Of a stretch of 39,862 bases of DNA, positions 7,701 through 15,643 are shown one piece after another. The stretch is taken from positions 1 to 39,862 of IMG/VR virus record IMGVR_UViG_3300046660_000802, one strand, 5' to 3'. The notes beneath the pieces were generated by a model. It saw nothing but the letters and a program-made list of their open reading frames with translations, was not told the DNA's origin and made no database searches. Origin of the DNA: a virus. Each line of letters begins with the position of its first letter. The stretch's first letter is position 1. Made by a program: the position numbers and the translations under genes.

Positions 7701-8743
7701 TGGCCGCCTTTTCCGTCCGGCACCATCTGATCGCAGTACTGACCGATGCGATATAGCGACCAACGATCAACCATGGTTGCGTCGATGCGCTCACCCAAGC
7801 CGTAATACGGATGCAGCACCAGGTCGTAAAACACCCAAGCCGGGTTGTTGGTGTAAGCCTCCCGAAAGGTTCCGTCCCAAACGCCTCCGCTTGTACCAGC
7901 ACCACTGGTGCGATAAGTCCTGGTCGCGGCGTCGTAGTTGGCAGGCACCCGCACGATGCGCCCGCGCATCAGTGCCGCGACCTTGGCGATGTCTCCACCG
8001 AACTGCTGGGCGTCGTACTCAAGGCAGCCCACAGCGGTCAATGGGTATTCCTGATCGCTGTCGACCACCTCAGCGATCGCCTCAACCAGCATCCCGTCTT
8101 GAATCAGCGAGCTGTTTGCCTCAGGTGTCAGGCGCCGAACACGGATTGTCCAGCGACTGCCGGCGGGGAGTTCGATCCGATGAGAACGCTCGTACTTCGT
8201 GACGTTCTTGCGGTCGACAAAAGAACTGAGGACTTGCACGTATGGTCCGGCGTCGGTCGAAATCTCAACGGAATAATCGATCCGGACGCCGTTGATATTG
8301 CCGCTGGCATCCTGGCTTTGCAGCTGCGGCCACGCGAAGCGAATGCGGACGGCGTCTATCAGGGAATTGTTGATGGTGTGCAGCCACGGCGTGGTGCTGA
8401 CCAGCGGCTGATTCACGGAGATTTCGTTGCTCGCTTCCGAAATCCCTTCGAGGCGCGACTGGTTCAGTTCTCCGGAGCGGAACTGCCATTTCACACCAGG
8501 GAAATTGAGCGTTCCGTCCTCAGCCTGCACCGGCGTACCGTCAAGCTTCAACGAACGAAGACCATTCACCAGACCAACGATCGGCCCCCAGCTCCAGAGG
8601 TAAACAATCCGTGCCGTTGCGATAGACGGGACGCTGTTGGATGCGATGCTCGGCTGCTTTTGCTTGGCCTGGCCACCCTTGCTGCCGGTGACAGCGCGGC
8701 GTTTTCTAAGTGCAGTTCGCGATGCCTTCGGTGCTGCGCTCAT
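4733..8743 (-). CDS. J: Central tail-tip / host specificity protein, lambda gpJ-like
   Basis: At 1336 residues this is close to the length of lambda gpJ. The basic N terminus (MSAAPKASRTALRKRRAVTG) is followed by VYLWSWGPIVGLVNGLRSLKLDGTPV, typical of the gpJ hub region, and by a long conserved hub section including ALMRGRIVRVPANYD and NPAWVFYDLVLHPYYGLG. Fibronectin type III-like modules follow at about 650-850. The C-terminal part consists of repeated helical segments alternating with DDDAEGDLAGAL-type sequences, as in DUF1983-containing tail proteins, and then a terminal beta region that should contact the receptor. The protein caps the tail tip and starts DNA ejection. A GGAGAGG Shine-Dalgarno precedes the start and a terminator hairpin separates it from the I gene. 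Confidence 0.93.
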   Translation of the reverse strand: MSAAPKASRTALRKRRAVTGSKGGQAKQKQPSIASNSVPSIATARIVYLWSWGPIVGLVNGLRSLKLDGTPVQAEDGTLNFPGVKWQFRSGELNQSRLEGISEASNEISVNQPLVSTTPWLHTINNSLIDAVRIRFAWPQLQSQDASGNINGVRIDYSVEISTDAGPYVQVLSSFVDRKNVTKYERSHRIELPAGSRWTIRVRRLTPEANSSLIQDGMLVEAIAEVVDSDQEYPLTAVGCLEYDAQQFGGDIAKVAALMRGRIVRVPANYDAATRTYRTSGAGTSGGVWDGTFREAYTNNPAWVFYDLVLHPYYGLGERIDATMVDRWSLYRIGQYCDQMVPDGKGGQEPRFTCNLYFQKQAEAYAVLQDLASIFHGMAYWDGSQIVVNADMPGDPVYTYSPSQILNNGEIKYEGTRARDRHTLAMVAWDNPNQGFETDKEPVFDDDAMGELGMVRELAVDAIGCTSLGQGQRAGQWALLTEQLQTRGATMRVGLDGQIPKPGQVIAIADPALAGRANGGRISAVAGRVITLDRDTPVPAGARLFVNLPSGKSEARVVKSAVGRALTVMADYSEVPQVECGWAIDYDDLKLMQFYVRNVTRPEWHQFQFEMIQHEPSKFDAIDFGAVVDTRPITGIPVGTQAAPARVLLSQHVVVEQGIAVTNMTIAWDSAPGAVGYDVEWRWGAREWVKIPRTGELAVDVRGIYSGQYLARVRAISALNVASIPTTSVLTNLLGKTGSPPAVSFLTVTSELFGIGIKWGFPAGAGDTQRTEIWYGPTNSLGAATKLADLAYPQADYRMQSLLAGARFFFWARLVDRTGNIGPFYPVVAGVMGQASSEAGPILDMISGQITESELGEHLLGEIDKISGAGPASVNGRIDAAKEELQGQIDGITDALEYVPTKSYLKDDNVRGGQRLYTAIKAVPANAGGANAPPNSTYWLDIGGIVTTVNAQTVQIDKNTSDISTVDGKVTATSSSLQSLQASYRDEDGEGDLAGALSGWDSAARFAVEVRTTATEREATAIRLTTLDAQVAGNQAGIRTLETVLATDRTASASRLDLLSAKVGSNTADIGFESEARVSADDALGRRINTIELEVDDNTAKIQDVQDAQVTTDAAVASMRTTVEAVYTTGRDDDAEGDLAGALQAWGSTAKFAEETRVRADGDTAQARRSEQLEVSIGSTNATVQTVSQAVVALDGKASTMWSVKMQLNSQGQYVAAGIGLGIENGPAGLQSKFLVSADLFAVVNGISGTLSSPFAVTGGQVFMNSAFIQDGTITNAKIGGSLQSTDYIAATQGWIFPKTGPWELNGTAGGARMQLSNTSIKFYHPNGVLGIDMSL

Positions 8744-8759
8744 TCGCCTCTCCAGAATG

Positions 8760-8780
8760 CAAAAACCCGCCGAAGCGGGT
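8760..8780 (-). terminator. Terminator-like hairpin between I and J
   Basis: ACCCGC/GCGGGT stem (plus 8765-8770 and 8775-8780) with a four-base loop, followed on the minus strand by TTTTT. It lies in the short gap between the I and J genes, inside the late operon. Confidence 0.7.
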
Positions 8781-8782
8781 GG

Positions 8783-9367
8783 TTAAATGTTGTCTTGGGT
8801 ATAGATTCCGCCGGACTCAATCGCCCCTCCGATCTCCCGCTCGCCATAAAGCAGCGGGTACGGATTGCCCTGGGCAATGGTCGTGACGGCTCCGCCGAAG
8901 CCGTAGCTGGGGTTGTTGCCGTCTTCGTTCTTGTCGTTGGTGTTGGACTTCGTGGTGGGTGACAGCATTTGCACTACGCCGCCCAGCCCCATAGCGGCAC
9001 CACCGGCGAGCAAGGCCATGCCCAACCCTGTGCTCGTGCCACCGCTGAACAATCCACCCACGATCAGCGCCACACCGAGCAGCGTTTGAAACATGCCCGC
9101 CTGCTTGCTGCCCTGAATGATCGGCATGATGCGGATATCGCCACCGCTGGAGTCCTTCAGGTCGAGCTCAGCTTCGGCGATGTTTCGATCATCGACGAAC
9201 ACAGCGAAGACAAGGCCCCGCTCCTCCGCTTGGCGCAGAAACTGCTCGAAGCCTGGTTTCATGTTGCACATCGCGCTCATCGCATCGCGCACGCCGTGGA
9301 TATCCAGCACATACTGGCGGCCGAAACGCTTACCCAGCACACCACCTAATTTGATGGTTCGCTTCAT
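8783..9367 (-). CDS. I: Tail assembly protein, lambda gpI-like
   Basis: This 194-residue protein begins MKRTIKLGGVLGKRFGRQYVLDIHG, which is the standard N terminus of the phage tail assembly protein I family (a ubiquitin-like fold). A very hydrophobic Gly/Ala stretch follows at about 110-150 (TLLGVALIVGGLFSGG... LLAGGAAMGLGGVV). The C terminus includes GEREIGGAIESGGIYTQD. In lambda, gpI acts in tail-tip assembly together with K and J and is not abundant in the virion. The start overlaps the end of K by four bases, matching the K-I-J order of lambda. Confidence 0.9.
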   Translation of the reverse strand: MKRTIKLGGVLGKRFGRQYVLDIHGVRDAMSAMCNMKPGFEQFLRQAEERGLVFAVFVDDRNIAEAELDLKDSSGGDIRIMPIIQGSKQAGMFQTLLGVALIVGGLFSGGTSTGLGMALLAGGAAMGLGGVVQMLSPTTKSNTNDKNEDGNNPSYGFGGAVTTIAQGNPYPLLYGEREIGGAIESGGIYTQDNI

Positions 9368-10146
9368 GGTCGGTAGTCCTTGTGCCGCAGAATCAACTTC
9401 ACCCGATTGGCCTGCGACCAGCCGTAGACTTCACGGCTGGCCAGACGCCCGGGCATGTGGTGGTAAATGAATGGGCCGGCGCCGCCCAGGGTGGCCGCGG
9501 GCTCACTGACCAAAGCGGGCTCATCGCCCAAGTAGATCGCCGCATGGTTGGGATGAAAACAGTTTCTGCCCGGGGTCGGGATCTGCAATACCAGCATGTC
9601 GCCGCGTCGCGCCTCGCTTACCTGGTAAAAGCCGGTGGCTTTAAAGTTGTCTTCGTACAGGCTCGGCCCTGACTCATCCTCCCACCACAGATCCTGTCGC
9701 TCGAAGTTCGGCAGTTGCAGCCCCGCCTCCCGTGCGTACCAGTCCCGACATGCCGCCCAGCAATCCAGTAGGCCATGGGAGAAGTCTCGCCCCAACAGCG
9801 GCGCCTGGAAGCCCGAAGGCTTGAACCATTCAAACTCACCACCGGGCCAGCCGACGATGCCCCAGGGTAGTTCGTGCAGCTCGCAACTGACGCGGTCGGC
9901 CATGCTCGGCGCCGGCGCCTTGTCCGGGTGGCTGTGAATGATTGCCAGCACTTCACCGCGATCCTCGGCGGCGGCCTGGTCACGCTCGCAGATCTGGAAG
10001 TTTTCCCGGTCAGTTTTCGCCAAGTTGGCACACGGCACATATTCACGGCCGCCGGCGGATTTGATCAGCAGCCCGCAGGCCTCAGCCGGATAGGCCTGTG
10101 CCGCGTGAGCGCGAATCGCGTCCTGCAATTGTTTGTTGATGCGCAT
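9364..10146 (-). CDS. K: Tail assembly protein, lambda gpK-like (JAB/MPN plus NlpC/P60)
   Basis: This 260-residue protein has two hydrolase domains. Residues 1-115 form a JAB/MPN metalloprotease-like domain with Glu22 in YPAEACG and the HSHPDKAPAPSMAD motif (His71, His73, Ser81, Asp84), which is a complete JAMM zinc signature. Residues 120-255 form an NlpC/P60 domain with the likely nucleophile Cys129 in LLDCW and His201 in HPNHAAIYLG. The lambda counterpart gpK has the same two-domain plan and is needed for tail-tip assembly, with a possible peptidoglycan-cutting role during ejection. Both catalytic sets look intact here. It lies between L and I. Confidence 0.92.
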   Translation of the reverse strand: MRINKQLQDAIRAHAAQAYPAEACGLLIKSAGGREYVPCANLAKTDRENFQICERDQAAAEDRGEVLAIIHSHPDKAPAPSMADRVSCELHELPWGIVGWPGGEFEWFKPSGFQAPLLGRDFSHGLLDCWAACRDWYAREAGLQLPNFERQDLWWEDESGPSLYEDNFKATGFYQVSEARRGDMLVLQIPTPGRNCFHPNHAAIYLGDEPALVSEPAATLGGAGPFIYHHMPGRLASREVYGWSQANRVKLILRHKDYRP

Positions 10147-10149
10147 GGA

Positions 10150-10851
10150 TTACCTCGAGCTTGCGATCAGGCTCGCGCCCATTGATCCGCCGAACCGGCG
10201 AGTGTTGCCGCGCAGCTTGCAGCTGCTCCACCAGCCGCCGCAGCGATCGAACGCAGGGTTGTCGGTGGGCTGATTCTTTTTGTCGAACATCGCGGTGCCG
10301 GTGTACGCGCAGGCCTCTCCCCGGTACCCGCCACGACAAGCCCAGCGGCAGAGCTTGGTGATCTGTTGTGACGGCAGCTGCTGGCCCTCCATGTCGGTAG
10401 GGCTCGATAGCGAAAACACCACGGCGGCGCGGCTTTCTTCTGTCTTCTGCTCGATGTACCAGAGATTGATCTTGCTCTGGTCACTGGCAGTAGGGTTTCC
10501 CTCAGGGAAGTTCGCCGCGTCCAGAAAGTGCCGAAACGTTTCGATGACCCGTACCTTGGCCCCGGCCAAATCACGGAACTGCAAACACAGCGCGGTGATA
10601 GCGCCGCGAACGCCGCCCAACTCGTTGGCCACCTGCAACGTCGGCGATGCTGGACGGCCATCACCCCGAATATCGAAACCTTTTGCCGTGATCTGGAGTG
10701 GTGAATACACCTGCCCCTGCCAGATGATGTCGCCCTCTTGGGCGTGTCCATGAAAGCGCCAGAGGTTTGCCCCCAGGCGAGTGGCATCGAGCTCGAAGAG
10801 CCGAATCTGGTTGCCCGGCTCGAGCTTCTGGATGTCAGTGCTGTAGTTCAT
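10150..10851 (-). CDS. L: Minor tail protein L, iron-sulfur tail-tip protein
   Basis: A 233-residue gpL-family protein. The N-terminal part (MNYSTDIQKLEPGNQIRLFELD) and the WQGQVYSPLQITAKGFDI segment are typical. The C-terminal part carries Cys168, Cys172, Cys181, Cys204 and Cys211. In lambda gpL four C-terminal Cys residues bind a [4Fe-4S] cluster. The spacing of Cys172/181/204/211 fits that set, so cluster binding is likely by family. The protein joins the distal tail tube to the K/I/J tip assembly. A terminator-like hairpin lies between it and M. Confidence 0.9.
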   Translation of the reverse strand: MNYSTDIQKLEPGNQIRLFELDATRLGANLWRFHGHAQEGDIIWQGQVYSPLQITAKGFDIRGDGRPASPTLQVANELGGVRGAITALCLQFRDLAGAKVRVIETFRHFLDAANFPEGNPTASDQSKINLWYIEQKTEESRAAVVFSLSSPTDMEGQQLPSQQITKLCRWACRGGYRGEACAYTGTAMFDKKNQPTDNPAFDRCGGWWSSCKLRGNTRRFGGSMGASLIASSR

Positions 10852-10861
10852 GAGCCTCCAG

Positions 10862-10890
10862 AAATAGAAAGCCCCGCACTTGGCGGGGCT
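10862..10890 (-). terminator. Terminator-like hairpin between M and L
   Basis: An eight-base-pair AGCCCCGC/GCGGGGCT stem (plus 10870-10877 and 10883-10890) with a five-base loop. The minus-strand tail has only a short, interrupted T run (TTTCTATTT), so termination would be partial. Confidence 0.55.
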
Positions 10891-10905
10891 CGATTGAGTG
10901 ATGGA

Positions 10906-11250
10906 TCAGGGGGTGTAGACCTGCCTGAAGACGAAGGTCAGCGTATAGAGCGTTCCGCCTTGTGGACGAGGCTTGTAACCGGTACAGCGGTACCGGCCTT
11001 GCACGCCACCCGGCGGTGTCCAAAGGAAGGATTTGTAACCCTCGTGACGATCAAGGAACGCCCACACCAGCGGCAACTCATCGCCCGCCTCCAATGAGCC
11101 GGTGTGCGTGAGATTCCAGACTTGGCGCTTGGTGTTGATGCCAATCCCTCCAGCCTGGACGTAGCCATCACCGAATTCGTTCTCCCAGGTTGATTGCGAC
11201 ACGTCCCCATCAGCACCCAGCTGAACGTCGTAAATAAATACTTCGGCCAT
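10906..11250 (-). CDS. M: Minor tail protein M
   Basis: This 114-residue protein belongs to the phage minor tail protein M family. It has the characteristic WNLTHTG... FLDRHEGYKSFLWTPPGG... GTLYTLTFVFRQV pattern. In lambda gpM is part of the tail-tip complex below the tape measure. Its ATG overlaps the stop of the tape measure gene at 11250, so the two are probably coupled. Length matches the family. Confidence 0.9.
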   Translation of the reverse strand: MAEVFIYDVQLGADGDVSQSTWENEFGDGYVQAGGIGINTKRQVWNLTHTGSLEAGDELPLVWAFLDRHEGYKSFLWTPPGGVQGRYRCTGYKPRPQGGTLYTLTFVFRQVYTP

Positions 11251-14200
11251 CAGCTACGCCTCCAAAGTCTTCCGCCTTGGCGCATTTCCCGATCGAGAAA
11301 CTGACCGAACCGCGACTCAAGACCGGCACTGATTGATTCGCCCTGCATTTGCGCCTGTTGCTCGCTCATGCCTGGCTGTGCCTGCACGGTCACCGGAGCG
11401 TTGAAAATGATCGGGGCCGGCCCGCTGGATGAAGAATCACCACCGGCGCCGCCAGACGGCCTGATCATCGCAGCCTTGCCGTTGGCCATGGCCTCCAGGG
11501 TTCCAACTCCGATCCGCGCCGTAGCCTCCGAGTTGAATACGTATTCGCCTCGGTGGACCGGGCCGGCAACTTCGTCACGTCGCCCATTGCCGGTATAGCC
11601 ACCCTCCATAAAGCCGACGCCAGACATAGCCGTCATGCCAACCGCCGAAGCAAGTGGTCCCGTGACGCTCAACGCCGTAGCCATCGCGGCGGGCGCAGCC
11701 GCTGGACCAATGATCGGAATCGCCGCAGTGGCGGCATAGGCGTTCAGCCCAGCCTGCAAAGACATCGCCGCCGCATTGGCGCCGAGCGTCCCCGCCGCTG
11801 TTGCCTGGGTGGACTTCCCGACCAGCATCTGCACGCCTTGATAGATCAGCCACTGCGCGGCCATGTCGCCCAACGCCTTCAACATCGACTTGGCGAAGTT
11901 GCCAACCATGTCGCCCAGGGCATCGCCAGCATCTTCCGCGCCGCTGGCCACGTCCGAGAAGAACGTGCCCAAGTCGCCCGTTGCGGTATCCAGCGCACCC
12001 GACGTGAAGTCGGCGGCGATCTGCGAATAGTCCCGAGCAGCATCGGCATAGTTGGCCCACGCATCATTGACGCCGTTCATCCAGTTCGATTGATACTCGT
12101 CGACCTGCTGGTAAAACATCTCTTGAGCGATTAAACGCTCAGCCAGTGCCTCCTTGAGCACTGTTGTCTCACTGGCGTAGAGCTCCGGTGTGATCTGATC
12201 GGTGTTGCGCTGCTCGTTTAGGCTGGCCAGGTCCGCCGCGTACTTCTGCCGAAGGGCCAGGTCTGCACGCATACGGTCACGGGCTTTGTCGCCCAACCCG
12301 ATGCCGGCCAGTTCTAGGTCGAATCCGTCTTTGGTGGTTTGCGTCCCTGTGGCCTGGGCATTTTTGAAAGCCGTCAGTTTCAGATCGTCTTCATTGGCCT
12401 TTTTGATTTTGTTCAGCGCGTCCAGCTCGGCGGCCATGCCCATGAGCTTTTGCTTTTGCGCTTCGTTCAGCTTGCCGAGCTTGCCTTCCTGCAGCTCGAA
12501 GGACAGCTTCATTACCTCAGTGGCGTCTTTTTGCTTGTCGCCGCTGGTGTTGATGAGATCGATCTGGCGCCTGAAGTTCTCCTCTGTCGACTCAAAAGCT
12601 TTCAGTTGCTGCTTGGCAGCCGACTCCGATTCGCTGGCATTCTTTTTTGACGCCTTGGCGGCTGCATCATCAGCAGCCTTTTGTGCATCCTTGGCGGCTG
12701 CCGCCGAACGGATGGCAACGATCATGCCTTCCGTCAGGTCGGTGTTCTCGGCGATAAACCTGTTTGCTGCTTCGAGGGCTGTTTTGTCCTGGGCGGCACC
12801 CAGCTGCTTTTGCAGTTGCTCGAGGTACTTCTCACCTACTTGAGCGGCAGCTGCCTTTGCTGCAGCATTCTCACGCTCAGCGCGGGTGTTCGCATCAGTC
12901 TCACCGGTTAGCTCGGCCAACGTAGTTTTAAGCCGCGCAATAACTTCTGCGTTCTCCGCGGCCGCCCCGCCATTCTCTTCAAGCGCGTCGGCCATTTCGG
13001 CGGTGACACCAGGAACTTCCCGAACCTGATCGGCGACAGCTTTCCAATCAACAACCATCCCGGCGGACTGATCGGACGATGCCTTCTTGATGATGTCCAT
13101 CGCCGACTGAAACTCGGCTGGTAGCGGCGCCATGCCGCCCATAAAGCCGGAAGCTCCGGCAAGACCGGCGTTGGTTAGGCTTGCCTGAAACTCGAAAGCG
13201 ATCGAGCCGGCTGCTGTGGCGAGGTCCTTTTCTGTATCCGCGATTGAGGCGCGCAACTCGCGCAAGGTAACGGACTGTGTGGCCCGGTTGAGCTTGTTGA
13301 AGCGCTCTGTCAGTTTGTCGAGCGGATCATTCAGATCACCCAATTTCTGCTCGAGCACACTCGTATTGTCGCGCAGAGTGAGAAACGCAGTCGCGGCACC
13401 AATCGCCAACAGCGCGATGCCAGCTGGCCCACCCAACAAGCCAAGGACTGTCCTCGTAGGACCGACAACAGCCGATTGAGCAACCGCCACTGCGTTGGTT
13501 GCTCTCGCTTCGGCCATCCTCGCTTCCGCAAGCTGGAGGGACATTTGAGTCTGTACAGCCGTCCCTTTCGCAGCTATCGATTCTTTCTCGGCTAAAAAAA
13601 CGGCGGTTTGAGCTTTTCTCTGATCGGCTTGAGCGGCGAGCAAAGCAGACGCAGCTTGTGCGCGACGCGCCAGAGAATCCTCAATCGCTGCTTTGGTAGA
13701 GAGAACTGATGCAGCAGTTGAAGCCGCTAACCCGCGCGCATAAACGGCCAAAGCACCGGTGGCGGCGACGCCTGCGATTTCTGCAAGAGTTTCGAAGTTA
13801 TCTGCAATACCACTGATAACTCCGGCAAGAGCGCCAGTGCCATCTGTGCTTTCGTTGAGCCGTCCAACGTACACGGAGAATGCGTTTGACAGGTTTTGAA
13901 TCGCATCGCGGACGGCCACACTCATGCTGTCCGCCAAGACTCCATTGGCCTCAGCAGACTTTTGCAGACCCTCCGTCAGGACGTCCAAGCTGAGCTTGCC
14001 CTGGGCTCCGAGACTACGAATCTCCTCCGCCGTCCTGCCAGTTGATTTGGCGATGGTGTCGACCACCGTCGGCATGGCCGCGAGAATCGACTGCCAGCCG
14101 TCAGCCTCGACCTTGCCGGTTTGTAGCGCTTTCGAATAGGCGTCGATGGCGGCACTGGCCTTGTCGGCCGAGGCCGAGTTGGTCACCAGCAGGAAGCTGA

Positions 14201-14654
14201 AGCTGTCCATCACATCCAGCGCCTGGCCGGTGTCGTAACCCATCGACTTCAAGCTGTCAGCTGTCCGAATGTAAAGCTCTTGCGCTTCACTCAACGGGCG
14301 ATAAGTACGCTTCGCAGTCTCCAGCAGACGCTGTTGCACCTGGTCATATTCACCCACGCTACTGGTGGCCATGCCGATTCGATCGGACATTTGACCATAG
14401 GAGTCTGCCGTCTCGATGATCTTGCTGATAGACGCGGCACCAATGGCCGTAGCAAGAGCACTCTTGATCAGCCCGGCGGCACCTTCAGCGCTCTCCCCAG
14501 CGCGATCAAAAGCCTCATCGACACGCCCAAGACTCTTGTCGATCTTGCCAGACGCCTGGGCGACACTAGCGTCCGCGCGGGCCATTTCCTGCCGCAGCTG
14601 TGCGGTGGTCGCCTCGATGCGAACCAGCATTCCCTGAACGTCTGTATCTGCCAT
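11250..14654 (-). CDS. H: Tail tape measure protein
   Basis: This 1134-residue protein sets tail length and is ejected with the DNA. Residues about 60-270 form the tape-measure domain (YGQMSDRIGMATSSVGEYDQ ... DGWQSILAAMPTVVDTIAKS ... LGAQGKLSLDVLTEGLQKSAE). A hydrophobic segment at about 400-425 (VLGLLGGPAGIALLAIGAATAFLTL) is followed by long Ala/Lys/Glu-rich coiled coils. The lambda-type C-terminal domain follows (WMNGVNDAWANYADAARDYSQI) and then Ala-rich hydrophobic helices that may insert in the membrane. The end has GEYVFNSEATARIG, a motif common at tape measure C termini. At roughly 1.5 angstrom per residue it predicts a tail near 170 nm. An AGGAGA Shine-Dalgarno precedes the ATG. Confidence 0.95.
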   Translation of the reverse strand: MADTDVQGMLVRIEATTAQLRQEMARADASVAQASGKIDKSLGRVDEAFDRAGESAEGAAGLIKSALATAIGAASISKIIETADSYGQMSDRIGMATSSVGEYDQVQQRLLETAKRTYRPLSEAQELYIRTADSLKSMGYDTGQALDVMDSFSFLLVTNSASADKASAAIDAYSKALQTGKVEADGWQSILAAMPTVVDTIAKSTGRTAEEIRSLGAQGKLSLDVLTEGLQKSAEANGVLADSMSVAVRDAIQNLSNAFSVYVGRLNESTDGTGALAGVISGIADNFETLAEIAGVAATGALAVYARGLAASTAASVLSTKAAIEDSLARRAQAASALLAAQADQRKAQTAVFLAEKESIAAKGTAVQTQMSLQLAEARMAEARATNAVAVAQSAVVGPTRTVLGLLGGPAGIALLAIGAATAFLTLRDNTSVLEQKLGDLNDPLDKLTERFNKLNRATQSVTLRELRASIADTEKDLATAAGSIAFEFQASLTNAGLAGASGFMGGMAPLPAEFQSAMDIIKKASSDQSAGMVVDWKAVADQVREVPGVTAEMADALEENGGAAAENAEVIARLKTTLAELTGETDANTRAERENAAAKAAAAQVGEKYLEQLQKQLGAAQDKTALEAANRFIAENTDLTEGMIVAIRSAAAAKDAQKAADDAAAKASKKNASESESAAKQQLKAFESTEENFRRQIDLINTSGDKQKDATEVMKLSFELQEGKLGKLNEAQKQKLMGMAAELDALNKIKKANEDDLKLTAFKNAQATGTQTTKDGFDLELAGIGLGDKARDRMRADLALRQKYAADLASLNEQRNTDQITPELYASETTVLKEALAERLIAQEMFYQQVDEYQSNWMNGVNDAWANYADAARDYSQIAADFTSGALDTATGDLGTFFSDVASGAEDAGDALGDMVGNFAKSMLKALGDMAAQWLIYQGVQMLVGKSTQATAAGTLGANAAAMSLQAGLNAYAATAAIPIIGPAAAPAAMATALSVTGPLASAVGMTAMSGVGFMEGGYTGNGRRDEVAGPVHRGEYVFNSEATARIGVGTLEAMANGKAAMIRPSGGAGGDSSSSGPAPIIFNAPVTVQAQPGMSEQQAQMQGESISAGLESRFGQFLDREMRQGGRLWRRS

Positions 14655-14669
14655 ACATTTCTCCTGGCA

Positions 14670-14696
14670 ACAAAAAACCCGCCGTAGCGGGTTTTA
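14670..14696 (-). terminator. Hairpin terminator before the tape measure gene
   Basis: Nine-base-pair AAAACCCGC/GCGGGTTTT stem with a four-base loop (plus 14674-14682 and 14687-14695). The minus-strand product ends in TTTTTTG; the plus-strand product ends in GTTTTAATGG, so it could act in both directions. It lies between the small membrane protein and the tape measure gene. Confidence 0.72.
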
Positions 14697-14714
14697 ATGG
14701 ATGGCGAACTAAAA

Positions 14715-14972
14715 CTAGTTTTTCCTTGAGTTCGCTCGATTGGCAGCATCAGTAATCTTTCTGATCCGCCGCTCTTCTTTGGCCTGCTGCCGAACCGGGT
14801 CGGAGGCTCTACGCTCCCAAACAAAAATTGCCGCCAGAATTATTAGCACTGAAGCCAAAGAAAACAGGATCACATCTCCCAGAGATAGCACCAACGCGAT
14901 GAGCCCCAGAAAAAACCCCGGAGCCAATGCAATGGCTATGACTAAAAGAAGCAATACTATGAGGAGCTGCAT
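14715..14972 (-). CDS. Small membrane protein between tail chaperones and tape measure
   Basis: This 85-residue product has two strongly hydrophobic segments, residues 2-23 (LLIVLLLLVIAIALAPGFFLG) and about 32-50 (VILFSLASVLIILAAIFVW). A basic, charged tail rich in Arg and Lys follows (EERRIRKITDAANRANSRKN). It has GGAG nine bases before the ATG. I do not recognise a family. The location between the G/GT genes and the tape measure is unusual for lambda but small inserted genes occur there in Pseudomonas phages. A membrane role, perhaps in exclusion or DNA entry, is only a guess. Confidence 0.6.
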   Translation of the reverse strand: MQLLIVLLLLVIAIALAPGFFLGLIALVLSLGDVILFSLASVLIILAAIFVWERRASDPVRQQAKEERRIRKITDAANRANSRKN

Positions 14973-15026
14973 CGGTTTTGACTCCGTTCAAACCGGCAGC
15001 GTATCAAAAAAACTCAATCCCCCCAA

Positions 15027-15604
15027 TCAACTGCTTTGCCGCCCCGTCAGTGCTTGACGCAGCTTGGCGGCGACAGTGGACGGTTTCGGCTTTTCCTTCG
15101 TGCCAGCTGATTTGCCACCAAATGGGTTGGAGATCTGCGCCCATTCAACCCGAGCATCCACTGCCAAAAACAACTCTGGGAGTGGAGTACTCCAAGCCAC
15201 TTCGGGCGACCAGCCAAGCCACCCGGTGGCCACCGCGTAAAGCCGGTCAACGTAACTGCCATCTTCGACAGCGCTTACGCCTTCGCCGGCTGCCGCTTTC
15301 CCGCGTCAGTGCCCTTGGGATTGTAAAGCACGACCAGGTAGGCATTGAGCTTAACGGACACTTCCAAGACTCCCTCCTGCCAAACCTGCTCAGGGATTGC
15401 CTCGGCAGCTTTCCCTGTCAGGCCTGCACCGCTGGCGATGATCACAGCACAACCATCAACACTGAGGGCGTTGATGGCCTGTGACGCGCCACGCAAGCCA
15501 CCAAAGTGGGCCTCAATTGCACGCACTGCACTGAGGGTGGGCTTCAGGGTGTAAGTCTCGCCATCGAGCGTAATGTCGACGGTACCGAGCAGGGTCTTGC
15601 TCAT
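15027..15604 (-). CDS. Tail assembly chaperone GT, -1 frameshift product
   Basis: The 109-residue G-like frame contains the heptamer GGGAAAG at plus 15302-15296, read in the zero frame as G GGA AAG, the same slippery sequence as lambda G-T. A -1 slip there joins residues 1-103 to 89 further residues ending at 15027, giving a 192-residue GT protein. I checked the -1 frame and found no stop from 15296 to 15027. The T part reads RLYAVATGWLGWSPEVAWST and PELFLAVDARVEWAQISNPF, typical of the C-terminal part of frameshifted tail chaperones. In lambda G and GT coat the tape measure and recruit tube subunits, and a fixed G:GT ratio is needed. Confidence 0.87.
15275..15604 (-). CDS. Tail assembly chaperone G
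   Basis: This is the zero-frame product of 109 residues. The pattern MSKTLLGTVDITLDGETYTLKPTLSAVRAIEAHFGGL is that of the small tail assembly chaperones of HK97/D3-like phages, which resemble gene transfer agent and lambda G proteins. It lies between the major tail protein and the tape measure gene, the conserved place for this function. Frameshifting near its end (15296-15302) makes the longer GT form. The C-terminal six residues past the slip site (RQPAKA) are specific to the short form. Confidence 0.88.
   Translation of the reverse strand: MSKTLLGTVDITLDGETYTLKPTLSAVRAIEAHFGGLRGASQAINALSVDGCAVIIASGAGLTGKAAEAIPEQVWQEGVLEVSVKLNAYLVVLYNPKGTDAGKRQPAKA
15296..15302 (-). promoter_or_regulatory. 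Programmed -1 ribosomal frameshift site
   Basis: GGGAAAG on the minus strand, in the phase G GGA AAG of the G frame (codons 102-103). It is identical to the lambda G-T slippery heptamer. The zero frame stops 21 bases later, while the -1 frame runs on to 15027. Confidence 0.85.
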
Positions 15605-15643
15605 GTGACGAATCCTTAAGGATCGGGGCCGAAGCCCCGTAGG

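Noticed and set aside
7811-8962. 383-codon plus-strand frame opposite the J-like gene
   Set aside because: Long antisense frames are expected in GC-rich DNA; composition is that of a shadow, and it covers a gap and terminator between I and J.
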